The notes beneath the pieces were generated by a model that ran no database searches, was not told the DNA's origin, and saw nothing but the letters and a program-made list of their open reading frames with translations. A stretch of 64,000 bases of DNA from Eukaryota sp. TZLM1-RC (taxonomy: Eukaryota; Metamonada: BaSk clade): the NCBI GenBank assembly GCA_040285825.1, contig JAUPSS010000003.1, positions 3,596,001 to 3,660,000 of the forward strand. The letters run 5' to 3'. A program made the position numbers and the translations under genes. The number at the start of each line of letters is the position of its first letter. Position 1 is the first letter of the stretch. Shown here one piece after another: positions 28,676 to 37,487 of the stretch.

Positions 28676-30641
28676 CCCTTAACAAATTAACTCTAGTTAA
28701 TAAATTTAAATAGGGTAATTGTTCTTCAACTCTGTGAGGTGCCAAGTTTCTCACTTGTTGGACTCGAGGGGTTTTGGGTTTGATATCAACCAATCTAGAC
28801 AACATGTCTGCCCAATAATTCTCCTCGCCTGCAGTGTGAACTACATCAAAATTGAATTCTGACAATATTGGTAGCCACCTTTTCACAATTCTGTTCTTTT
28901 CAGCAGCTGATATAAGGTATGCTAAGTTTCTATGATCAGTGAATATAGTTAATTTCCTCGAAATTAAATAATTCTCTAAACTACTGTCAGTGAGAATTAG
29001 TAAAATTGCATACAATTCTTTCTGAAGTACAGACCCATTCTTTTGTGAAGTTGATAATAATCTGCTAAAAAAGGCAATAGGTACAACCTTTCTCTTAATT
29101 AGCGGTGTCGTAGGATCTTTAGGTGGGTTAGCTTCTTGCCATATTACTCCACCTACAGCCACATCAGACGCGTTAGCACTTATTAAAATATGCTTGTCTT
29201 CTGAGGGCAATTCAAGAGGGATATTTGCTTTGATAAGATTTATAATCTTACCAAAAGCCTCGTCATGATCAGGAGTCCACTTGATTTTTGACGGTTTGTT
29301 TCTGGTTAATTTGTTGATTGGTTCTATCAAGTCAGACAAATTTGGCAACCAGTCACGTATATAATTGATTGAACCTATAAAACTCCTAACTTCAGGTAAT
29401 GTCCTGGGTTTGGGTAGGTTGATCAGTCCCTCGATCCTAGATTCATCTATATTACGGGTTTTGTTTACAAAAATACTACCTAGAATTTTTATTTCATGTT
29501 TGCAAGTGGTAAAGCTACACTTGGGTAGGCCCAGGTTAACTCTAAAACGTTTGGCGCGTTCTAGGACCGTACCTACTCTGGATAGAAATTCATCCAGGGT
29601 CGAAGCTACTATTATTATATCATCGATATAAATAAATACGCCCTCAGAATCAAATATTTCCATCATCATGTTTTGGAAGACTGCAGGAACGTTCTTTAAA
29701 CCAAAACAAGCCCTTTTAAAACTGATCGACATCCCGGGAATTGATACGGTAGTTTTATCAATATCCTCTTCTGCAATTTTGAGCTGCCAAAATGCCTTAT
29801 GTAAATCTAGAGTTGCTATATAATTAGCTTTACTTAGAAACTCTAAAATGTCGCTAATCCTGGGCAAATTTGCCTCTACAGGTTTAGTTAAATCATTTAC
29901 TCCACCAATACCACTAAAATCGCCAGTTAATCGTGGTTTCCTGTGATCAGGGTAAATCACAAGACAGATGGGACTACTGAATTGAGACTTTGCGGGCACA
30001 GCAAATCCATTACGGATCAATTCGTTAAAAATTTCCTCGGCTACCCGTTGTTTTTCTGGGTTTAATCTTCGAGGTTTCCTTTTGACGACCTTACTTTCGT
30101 CATAAAATGGAATGGTCATCGGCTGACAATCAATTCCATCCGGGTGAGGTAGCCCACTAAATACATTTCTATATTTTTCGAGTAGCACGACTAGGCGTTC
30201 CTCGTCCCTAATGTCATCCAGGCATATTCTACAGCCGAACTCATCTAACTCATGTCTAAATGTGGAATGCCCAAAATCATTACCTAAGTCTGATTTATTA
30301 CTCAATTGTTCTATGAATCTAATTGGTTGACAAATTCTATTATCGAACTCACATTCAGCATTTAAAATGGTGCGGTGTTCGCGATCCAAATTAATATTGA
30401 AACCGTGCTCCGTGCGTAGCCCCAAGGTTTGTAATAAGTCTCTTCCGATCAAAAAATTATTGGTACCAGGAATGATCTAGAATTCGATCCTTAAAAACAC
30501 TTGAGTGGCCAAGCTACCCACATTTAGAGCAAAAACACCACTTGCACATTCCAGGGTCGTGGAGCGAATACGATTTGCCGATAGGTATTCGACGGTCTTA
30601 TTGTCATCAACCGTCTTATTACATTTAGAGGCTAAATCCAT
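28644..30641 (-). pseudogene. Family B copy 2, protease C-terminal half, RT and RNase H
   Basis: The frame begins MDLASKC at 30641, has one stop at about 30477 (a CAG-to-TAG change relative to copy 1) and then runs 602 aa. Protease end: GRDLLQTLGLR. RT: CLVIYPDHRKPRLTGDFSG, motif A ATLDLHKAFWQL, motif B-like SFKRACFGLKNVPAVFQ, motif C YIDDIIIVAS. RNase H: SANASDVAVGGVI, KELYAILL, FTDHRNLAYL; the first catalytic Asp neighbour is changed from SADAS to SANAS. One replacement (LHKAFW for LPKAFW) is copy-specific. The polymerase core has the normal YxDD. Confidence 0.85.
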
Positions 30642-32548
30642 GATATTGCTGAAAATGCAGCTCCATTATCAATTTTGCCCTGTACTTCCGCGTTGTTTAT
30701 GGTGCAAATTAACCAGAGTTCCCCGTTAGAACTTTCTTGGTTATCTGCTACCCTGGACAGTCTAACACTGTGGATAAAACCCACAGGATTGGATGACTCT
30801 CTAAATCTTTTTAATGGATTTAGGACATTATAATTCGAATCTGCTTTGCTCATTTTATAAATGGATTTGATTGAATTATTTGTAAGGTTATTGTTAAAAG
30901 ATGTATAATCATCTGATTTATTACTACTACTTTTACGTTTTCTATCACGTCTTTCACCTCCTTGACGCTTTTTTGAACCAGGTCTTCCCACTAATTTAAA
31001 ACATTTCTCTTCAGGATGTTTATTGGTTTTGCATAAGTTACACCATTGCTCTGAAGGGATGGGTCGACTGCTTGCTCTAGTGTTCTTAAAAGGACCTTTT
31101 GACTGGCTTCGTCCTTTTTGCGCAGGAGCGTGAGCACCAAAAGCTGTTCTTATCAAATTCATGTCTTTGATCGAGGATTCAAGGCTATTGATCTTGTTAA
31201 CAAATGCGTTACCTAAATCGTAAATCGCATCGCCCAGTTTCTCGTTACTCGAATCAAACTTGCCAATCCAAATGATATATGTGTCCATCAATTGATTGTT
31301 TGTTTTGTCGTTAATAGTTTCGAGAAATCTCTTTGCTGGGTAGACGACAAACGGATTACCATCCGTTCCAGGCATAATTGTACAGCGTCGAATTATATAT
31401 ATGATCTGCTCCATGAAGGCTGTCCATGAAGATTCAGCAGTCATTTTGCGACTGATCTCAGGTGGTCTTACAGACCTTAAAGCCTTCTCAACATCGGTAG
31501 GGTAATTGTACTGGGTGCTGAGTAGCAAATATTCCCAGATTTCGGCGTCAGATGGGTTGTTGCCTAACACGTTTGTTCGGCCTCCATAAAAATTCTGCCA
31601 TTCTGCGATGACCTTACCCTCGATCATAAATCTCAAATACAAAGGGTCCACTTCGAAGAACATAGATCTAACGAAGTCGTACTGATGAACAGGTTGACCG
31701 TATTTGGTGATCGGCGTAAATGCTCTGGTGGGTCCATCGCGATCCCTAACTGTTTTAGCCCAATTGCCAAAGTTAAGAACAAAGTCGAAGATCTTCTTGG
31801 CGTCAAACGCTTCATTTAACTTAACTAGGCATCTCAGTTTGTCGTCTATTCTTTTCCTCAATTTCTCCTCGTCTGTTACAGGAGTTCTATAAAGACCGAG
31901 GGTGTCGACGAGAGAATCTCTTGGAGCATTTGTTCCTAGGGGTTGCGTGGGTATAGATGATTTTATAACAGATGCTTGTGTAGGAGTTGCTTCACAAGAA
32001 GCTCTCCTAGATGCCAGAGGCCCTACAGAAGGTGTACTAAATAGGTTCATATTCCTCTCTTCTGAAGGCAATGTTTCGCCCAACTTTATGATAAATCTTG
32101 TCTTAGGAGGTTCCTCCTGCACAGGTACAGTCTGGGCTGGTGGCCTTAAATCCACCCAATCTGGTGCATCTTTAGATCCTCTAGGGACCCCTGCTAGTTT
32201 ATGATCATATGGAAGGCAACTGCTCTTTATTAAGACATTCTCAAAAACATTTTGGTCGGGCCAGCTATCAACCCATGCCTTAAGTTTAGCCATCCATGCA
32301 TCAGGATATACTAATTTTAACTTGTTAGGGCCAACACGCTGCTCTTTCAATTCAATTACCCTAGTGCCTATTTCTCTAATGTAGGACTCTTTGGTATGAA
32401 ATTGAAGAGTGTCACCTCGAGATTCATCGAATCTGCTCCCAAGCATAATAAAAATGTCCGCAATGGAATCTTTTGGGTGTACGTTCTCCACTAGGAAATG
32501 CCTTACGACGCCTCTGAGGTTTCTACCTTGTTGATTATGAGGATACAT
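30632..32548 (-). pseudogene. Family B copy 2, gag C-terminal part and protease active site
   Basis: This 638-aa frame carries the capsid-like helical region (PVHQYDFVRSMFFEVDP, ALRSVRPPE), a zinc knuckle CNLCKTNKHPEEKC (C-x2-C-x4-H-x4-C), a basic stretch (KKRQGGERRDRKRK) and the first third of an aspartic protease, with GKIDNGAAFSAIS. The catalytic triplet is D-N-G where retropepsins have D-S/T-G. It ends TGGATTTAG, overlapping the ATG of the next frame. An in-frame TAA at 32633-32635 separates it from the N-terminal gag part. Confidence 0.8.
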
Positions 32549-32632
32549 TTTAGCTATCCAAAATAGTCTGTCGTAAGCTTCTTGATTTCCACTGAAATAT
32601 ATTTTGTGGTCATCAATTGCATCCCTATGCCA

Positions 32633-33781
32633 TTAGGCAGGCCTGGGAGTAGCAGCTTGATACTTTGAACGAGGAGCGCTGAAATAGCAATCCTCGACTG
32701 CACTCATCCTACACGAGACTGCCGAATCGGTAAGATCATCCAATCTCTTTAAAAGATTTGGACTTTGATCATAACTCTCGTAGACGACGTCGTCAAGTGT
32801 TTTGCCGTGGGCTTCCCCAAAGAGGAAGGGCCAACGTTTCGCTAAATAGTCACGTCGGACCTTCTCACATTCGGCTGAGTCTACGTCTCCCGCAAGACGT
32901 TCTGACTCATTCTCAGCCATTTTTAATAATTCGTCAGCACTCCAATCCATTACATCTTCGGGAGGATTGGCGATGAGGTCCAATAAGAAATCTCTAGTTA
33001 CAGCCTCAACTGCCTTTGCTAATTTCCTTCGGTAAAGACCATGAGAAGTCTTTTCCGTAGATGGGAAACTAGGAGTTGGATTAGGAGGATTGGGTGTATG
33101 AGGTGGTTCATCATCGCTCTCATCCCCTCTCCTGCTGTAGTTCTGATTAAGAGATCCTCTGGAATCACTTTGAGGTTCCTCACTTGAGCTGATGTCAGTA
33201 GGTGAGGAGGGAGTTTTACGTGAGGAGCTAGTCGTAGACTGTTGCTCGCCTTCGCCTCCTTCACCCTCTGTACAAGCGTCAGATTTATTACTTACAACAA
33301 ACGCTTTGAATCTTCGTTGCTCGCTCGGGGTGAGAAAACTCTTCCTACAAGGAAGGAGCTCCGAGGAGTTATTGGGATATGTGTACAGTTCTGTCACATC
33401 CACATCGTGATTACCTCTCTCCTTATTAGGGAGGTGACTTCCTTTCTGGGAGGAAGGGCTCTCCTCAGTGTGAAGTTCACTCTCCTTATTGGGGAGGTGG
33501 CTTTCTTTCTGAAAGGCAAGGCTCTTCTCAGCGGAAAGCTCACTCTCCTTAGGAGGATTACTCTTCCCGAAGGAAGGATTACTCTCCGTAGGTGGAGGAT
33601 TACTCACCGTGGGTGGTGGATTGTTCTCCTTCAAAGAAGGGACATTACTCTTCCTCAGAGAGGAAGGAGGGTTATCATTGTGGCTTTTCAGGCCATTAAT
33701 TAATGATGCTTTATCCATATATGATAACAAAGAATAAGGGTAATTTATTAGAATTTCACCGGCCCTTATAAAGGCCATCAC
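32633..33781 (-). pseudogene. Family B copy 2, gag N-terminal part
   Basis: The frame is open from inside the 5' LTR; the likely start MDKAS is written by the last 15 bases of that LTR (around 33718-33704). The first 200 residues are low complexity (Pro, Ser, Asn, Glu repeats of SNPPPTES type), followed by a charged helical segment (YRRKLAKAVEAVTRDFLLDL). One TAA (32633-32635) stops it, after which the same frame continues in the 638-aa part. Total gag length would then be similar to the family F gag. Confidence 0.7.
33691..33703 (-). other. Primer-site-like motif of family B copy 2
   Basis: TTAATTAATGGCC on the minus strand, directly inside the 5' LTR; a variant of ATAATTATTGGCC found at the same place in family D. 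Confidence 0.45.
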
Positions 33782-33838
33782 TAGTGAACTATACTATATA
33801 AATACAAATGTACTAGACTAATTGTCCACAGTACAACA
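33704..33838 (-). repeat. Family B copy 2, 5' LTR (135 bp)
   Basis: Identical by eye to the 3' LTR at 26933-27067. Followed by CTCG. Confidence 0.9.
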
Positions 33839-33842
33839 CTCG

Positions 33843-34670
33843 GCTGTTTTAAATCAAGATCTTCACTCACTGTTATTGGAAAAGGGTGTTTGTGAAAACA
33901 AGTCATCAGATTCTTCACTTTTTGTAACCATTGTACCACGAAGATTTGGATTGTGTGCCACTAATGAAGCATTTGTAACAAAAATGAGCTCATATTTGAA
34001 CATCCCCATTAATCAATTTTTATCAAAAGAAAAATGTATTTGTTCGAATTCACCTCAACTCACTTTGCGCCATGCTCTGAATTGCTCTAAATTGATAACT
34101 TATTGTTCTTCATTACATGATGCTGTTGGAGACACTGTTTTTAATATGGCACAAACTGCAAGAATATCGTGTATCAAAGAGCCTCTGCTGAAGGAAACAC
34201 TTTCTCTGAATAATTTTGGTTCTGATGATAGAGGTGATGTATACTGTGATTGGATTGATAATTCTGAAGCTATTGTTGACTTTGTTTCATGTAATGTTGC
34301 AAATGATACTTTGGTTCACAGAAGAAAACTTAATCCTGTGAGTGCTCTTGATTTTAAAGCAAAAGAAAAACATAGAAAATATGACAAAGATATTGAAGAG
34401 GCTAATGCTGATAGAAATACACAGCTGGTTTTTATTGCTTTCCCATTTTCGATAAATGGAAGATTATCAGATGAAGCAGAAACTTTTTTGAATGACTTCC
34501 AAAAAATGGTTCAAGAAAAAACAATGAAAAGATTTGATATTTTTTTATGGCGTTCACGGATTCAATTTGCCATTATTAATAGATTACCTTGGTTTTTCAA
34601 TCGAATAAGAGAAGCTTTAGCTAGACAGCAAGCAGATCAAGATTTTGTAGAGGAAATCTTGGTTCAATGA
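33843..34670 (+). pseudogene. LINE C, C-terminal part
   Basis: The frame continues the part at 26500-26932. It carries a Cys/His motif (CICSNSPQLTLRHALNCSK), EPLLKETLSL, DDRGDVYCDWI, EAIVDFVSCN and a Lys-rich KAKEKHRKYDK, again the order E, GD, D, K expected of a PD-(D/E)xK nuclease, then a C-terminal helical region ending DFVEEILVQ. This domain replaces the apurinic endonuclease of most LINEs. The 3' end has no clear poly(A) but is AT-rich (AATAAATATTTTTGTATT). Confidence 0.75.
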
Positions 34671-35136
34671 TAGTCGTCCCATTAGTTATGAGTTAATTTA
34701 ATTAAGTGTGCAAATTCAATAAATATTTTTGTATTATTTTTGATTATTTTTTTGAAAAACTTTTGAGACCGATCTACAAATACCTTAGTAGCATTTGGTA
34801 GGTCCACTTAGATACATCAAGTCGCGAGGCTTTGTTCTGTGAAAGCAGTAGGTGTATTTAAGTGAGGTAGCCCATTGATGAAGATCATGATTGTCTTTGT
34901 CAAATGATGCTACATGTCTCTTACAGCCTGTGAGTAGACATTGAGAAAGTTGAAAACAGGAGTGAATTTTACAGGGGAATGTATGATAAGTAAAAATCTC
35001 AGTTACTCCCAAACTTTGAGTTGCAAACCCAACTCAGTATAGATTCTGATTTTTGAAAAGACCAACTTAATTCATCTTATCCTCCGATAATCTCACCACG
35101 GGTTGCTACTTCTTGACATTTTTGTACTACCAGCTG
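34671..35136. other. Intergenic, no supported gene
   Basis: It contains the LINE C 3' UTR and the 5' flank of the PABPN1-like gene. A minus frame at 35012-34785 has scattered Cys and His (HSCFQLSQCLLTGCKRH) but no firm domain. TTTTTGTACTACCAG just before the next ATG looks like a splice acceptor. Confidence 0.4.
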
Positions 35137-35646
35137 ATGTCAGATCCAGGAAGTGATAACAATAAGGAATCAGATTTTCAACGCATGAAAGAGCGTCTTC
35201 AGCAGCTTGCTGAAGAACGTAGAAAACTTTCAGAAGTTACAAAGGCCACTTCGCCTGCTGCTAATGGCACTCCTTCCCACGAGTCTTCCACGTCTCGTCC
35301 CCAGTTATCGTGGTCTCAAAAGGAAGAGATTGATTCTCGTAGCGTTTTTGTTAGCAATTTGGACACCGTGATAACTACAGAGGATATTCAAGATCACTTC
35401 TCAGCATGTGGCTCAATAGAACGAGTTACTCGGCTTACTAACTCCTTTGCTGTACCCAAACCTTTTGCTTATATTGAATTTGCTGATAAGGCGCAAGCAG
35501 AAGCTGCTCTCACATTAGATGGTAGCATAATCAAAGACAATGGTAGGCAGATCAAGGTTGCTCCTAAGCGAACCAATATTCCCTATCTGTCAAGAGGTCG
35601 AAGACGTGCCAGATCATTTAGAGGTAGAGGACGGAGAGGTTTTTAA
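35137..35646 (+). CDS. PABPN1: PABPN1/PABP2-type nuclear poly(A)-binding protein
   Basis: The 169-aa product has an N-terminal coiled-coil-like helix (FQRMKERLQQLAEERRKL), a single RRM at about residues 65-145 with RNP2 SVFVSNLD and RNP1 PFAYIEFAD, and an Arg/Gly-rich C-terminus (RGRRRARSFRGRGRRGF). This layout and the signature GRQIKVAPKRTNIP (family form GRQIKVIPKRTNRP) are those of PABPN1, which binds growing poly(A) tails in the nucleus and stimulates poly(A) polymerase. An open frame extends 24 nt upstream, but the Met at 35137 fits the family. It is intronless in its coding part and converges with the PEHE-like gene. Confidence 0.85.
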   Translation: MSDPGSDNNKESDFQRMKERLQQLAEERRKLSEVTKATSPAANGTPSHESSTSRPQLSWSQKEEIDSRSVFVSNLDTVITTEDIQDHFSACGSIERVTRLTNSFAVPKPFAYIEFADKAQAEAALTLDGSIIKDNGRQIKVAPKRTNIPYLSRGRRRARSFRGRGRRGF

Positions 35647-35727
35647 TATATTTAAAAGTTGTTATTACTGGAAAAACATTATTGAGATAGATAAATTTAC
35701 AATAAAATTGTTATTAACATTTGAACT

Positions 35728-36639
35728 CTACTTTCTTGGCTTTTTTATTTTTACAATTAAGGAACCACAAGTTTTCTTTAATGGAGGTAGGTCAAAAAAT
35801 AGAGATTTACCAGACAATCTACACCTTGATCTACTTGTTGTTCGAACCTTTCTATTAAAAACTTTCAATTCATGGGAAATCTTTTTTTCAATCCTAAAAT
35901 CGGATTCTCTCAAATAGTCCTGCATTTGCTGATGTAAACAAAGGTAATATTCATCTGAACTGTCATAATCATCAATTTGGTCAAGTATTTCATTTGAAAC
36001 ATCAATAAATGGAGATGCTTTGCGGTAACCGGGAACGTCAATCTCCTTGAACTGACAGCTATTTATTGATGTGTTGATTTGTGTTTTCTTGGGTCTAGAT
36101 GAACTGATTTTAACTGCTTCTACATCAGGTATTGGTGTTGGAGGTTTAGTGGCATGTTGCTCTCGCCATTCATTTAGCAATAAATGTCTCTTAGTAATGG
36201 AATGTGGCAATCTGATGGGAGGACACTCAAAAAAGAGCCTAAACCCGTTACATCTGGACAGACAATGAACCGTGGGATGTGGAAGAAAAGAGTTGGTGGT
36301 GAAGGGAATACCACTGGTCAAAGGAGAGAGCGCCAAGAGAGGATGAGAAGCCAGTGCTCTGTGCGAAACAGGAAAAGGAACAGTGCACGTTGAAAAAGAC
36401 GTACTTACTGGAGAACAATTAGGAATGGCTTCAAGAAGAGATTCGAGTTGAACAATACGAAGCGAGAGCCATCGACATCGCCACTCTAAATCTGAGAAAA
36501 CGTAACCAAATGATGGTAGTGAGTGTTCATTGTCTGAACAAAAAGGATTGTAAAAATCTAATAGTTGTGACTGCTGAGAAAAGACTAGTTCATCTGCTAC
36601 TAGAGTATACTCGTCCTCGGAATCAGTGTGATAGCACAT
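35728..36639 (-). CDS. Putative PEHE-domain chromatin protein (KANSL1/MSL1-like)
   Basis: This 303-aa frame has a helical FSDLEWRCRWLSLRIVQLE segment, a Pro/Ser-rich middle, and a C-terminal part EIDVPGYRKASPFIDVS..DSSDEYYLCLHQQMQDYL. The latter resembles the PEHE domain of KANSL1 and MSL1 (IxxPxWR, then a DLSDExxLxRH core), which docks the histone acetyltransferase MOF. The acidic run DDYDSSDE and the following His fit. The C-terminus is basic (RKVRTTSRSRCRLSGK). A CAG acceptor-like site precedes the Met, so a 5' exon may exist. The assignment rests on motif shape alone. Confidence 0.4.
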   Translation of the reverse strand: MCYHTDSEDEYTLVADELVFSQQSQLLDFYNPFCSDNEHSLPSFGYVFSDLEWRCRWLSLRIVQLESLLEAIPNCSPVSTSFSTCTVPFPVSHRALASHPLLALSPLTSGIPFTTNSFLPHPTVHCLSRCNGFRLFFECPPIRLPHSITKRHLLLNEWREQHATKPPTPIPDVEAVKISSSRPKKTQINTSINSCQFKEIDVPGYRKASPFIDVSNEILDQIDDYDSSDEYYLCLHQQMQDYLRESDFRIEKKISHELKVFNRKVRTTSRSRCRLSGKSLFFDLPPLKKTCGSLIVKIKKPRK

Positions 36640-36953
36640 TCGGAACTGTAATGGAAAATTGGTTCAGTTTGGATTTCAATTTGAGTTTGTTGAATAAGGC
36701 GGGGGCAGGAATTGTGGAATTGTAGCTGAACTGATCTGACTCAAGTCGACTCGACTCATTCTTACATCCATTGACACAAATCCTCCTTAACATGATCATG
36801 GCCATTGTTCTTTTCGTATCTTCATTATTGTTTTGTTCAAAAATCATGTTATATCAAATAAAAATCATACTTTATCTCAAAAAAAATCAAACAGAAATAC
36901 TAAAATCTACTCACTTAACTGTAACCTAACTGTCCACCATAATGTGCTGTTTT
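36640..36953. other. No supported gene
   Basis: A minus frame (36847-36623) overlaps the 5' end of the PEHE-like gene in another phase; it may be a shadow or an upstream exon. Nothing else was recognised. Confidence 0.35.
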
Positions 36954-37317
36954 TTATACCATGACCTTAATTGATACGGAACTGGGTTGTACAACAAGAT
37001 AATCTTTTGCAATCTGACCCAAGCTTGGATACTTATTCACATTCTTCTTCCACCACAGATAGGGACCAGTTTCAAAATTCACAATACCTTCCTTAAAATA
37101 AGACTTCAGCTCATTTTCGGCATGTAACAATGTCATTGGATATCTTAGCAGCGATTTTATTGAACAATCATTTTTCCTCACTGTTTGCTTCATTCCGGGT
37201 TCTACATTGGTCGGTTGATTCTTTAAAGTGACTGTTTGAATCATTCTATTCAGTTGAGCGAAATCAGCAACAACTTCTTGTAGTTCTACTGGTACAAGAC
37301 CTTCACTGTTTTTAATC
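36954..37317 (-). pseudogene. hAT transposase 1, C-terminal dimerisation region
   Basis: On the minus strand TGPYLWWKKNVNKYPSLGQIAKDYL matches the hAT C-terminal region (WWKxxxxxYPxLAxxAxxYL; split here: GPYLWWKKN, YPSLGQIAKDYL), followed by a shortened form of the SSVPSERVFS motif. The gene is cut at 37318 by the family D element; more of it lies at 44644-45084. hAT transposases are DDE enzymes that make 8-bp duplications. It is clearly inactive. Confidence 0.7.
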
Positions 37318-37321
37318 CTAG
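37318..37321 (+). repeat. 4-bp target duplication of family D (left)
   Basis: CTAG here and at 44640-44643 flank the element. Confidence 0.85.
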
Positions 37322-37401
37322 TATTGGCGCCCTTAGGCTTATATCATATGAATAGAAAATAAATCAGACTTTTTCTTTATTACAACCGACTTTAGGCAAC
37401 A
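37322..37401 (+). repeat. Family D 5' LTR (80 bp)
   Basis: It begins TATTGGCGCCC and ends TTTAGGCAACA. AATAAA-like and TTTATTAC strings are inside. It is very short for a gypsy LTR. Confidence 0.85.
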
Positions 37402-37414
37402 ATAATTATTGGCC
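37402..37414 (+). other. Primer-site-like motif of family D
   Basis: ATAATTATTGGCC follows the 5' LTR; it is the same as in the gag-only array and the family D-related array. Confidence 0.5.
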
Positions 37415-37487
37415 ATTTTAAAGTCAAGGTATACCACTCATAACTCCAGCAATTTACTAGTAACCATCTTCCAGAAACCTTTACAGC

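Larger units (their letters stand above)
26933..33838 (-). mobile_element. Ty3/gypsy family B copy 2, LTR to LTR
   Basis: A 6906-bp element on the minus strand with a 135-bp LTR at each end, identical by eye, a 4-bp duplication CTCG, a motif inside the 5' LTR (TTAATTAATGGCC), and a purine tract before the 3' LTR. Order: gag, protease, RT, RNase H, integrase, as in Ty3/gypsy. It interrupts LINE C. Despite identical LTRs, the coding region has a stop in gag, a frame change in protease, a stop at about 30477 and a 4-bp duplication near 28660, so it could not act alone as read here. Confidence 0.9.

Noticed and set aside
30630-30660. Classical -1 slippery heptamer at the family B gag-pol overlap
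   Set aside because: No X-XXY-YYZ sequence in the right phase was found near ATGGATTTAG; only overlap of stop and start is seen.
31902-32204. 100-aa + frame inside family B gag
   Set aside because: It is antisense to the gag frame, with no independent support.
35540-35917. 125-aa + frame overlapping the PABPN1-like gene end
   Set aside because: It overlaps the Arg/Gly-rich end of the PABPN1-like gene in another phase and the antisense of the PEHE-like gene; no domain.
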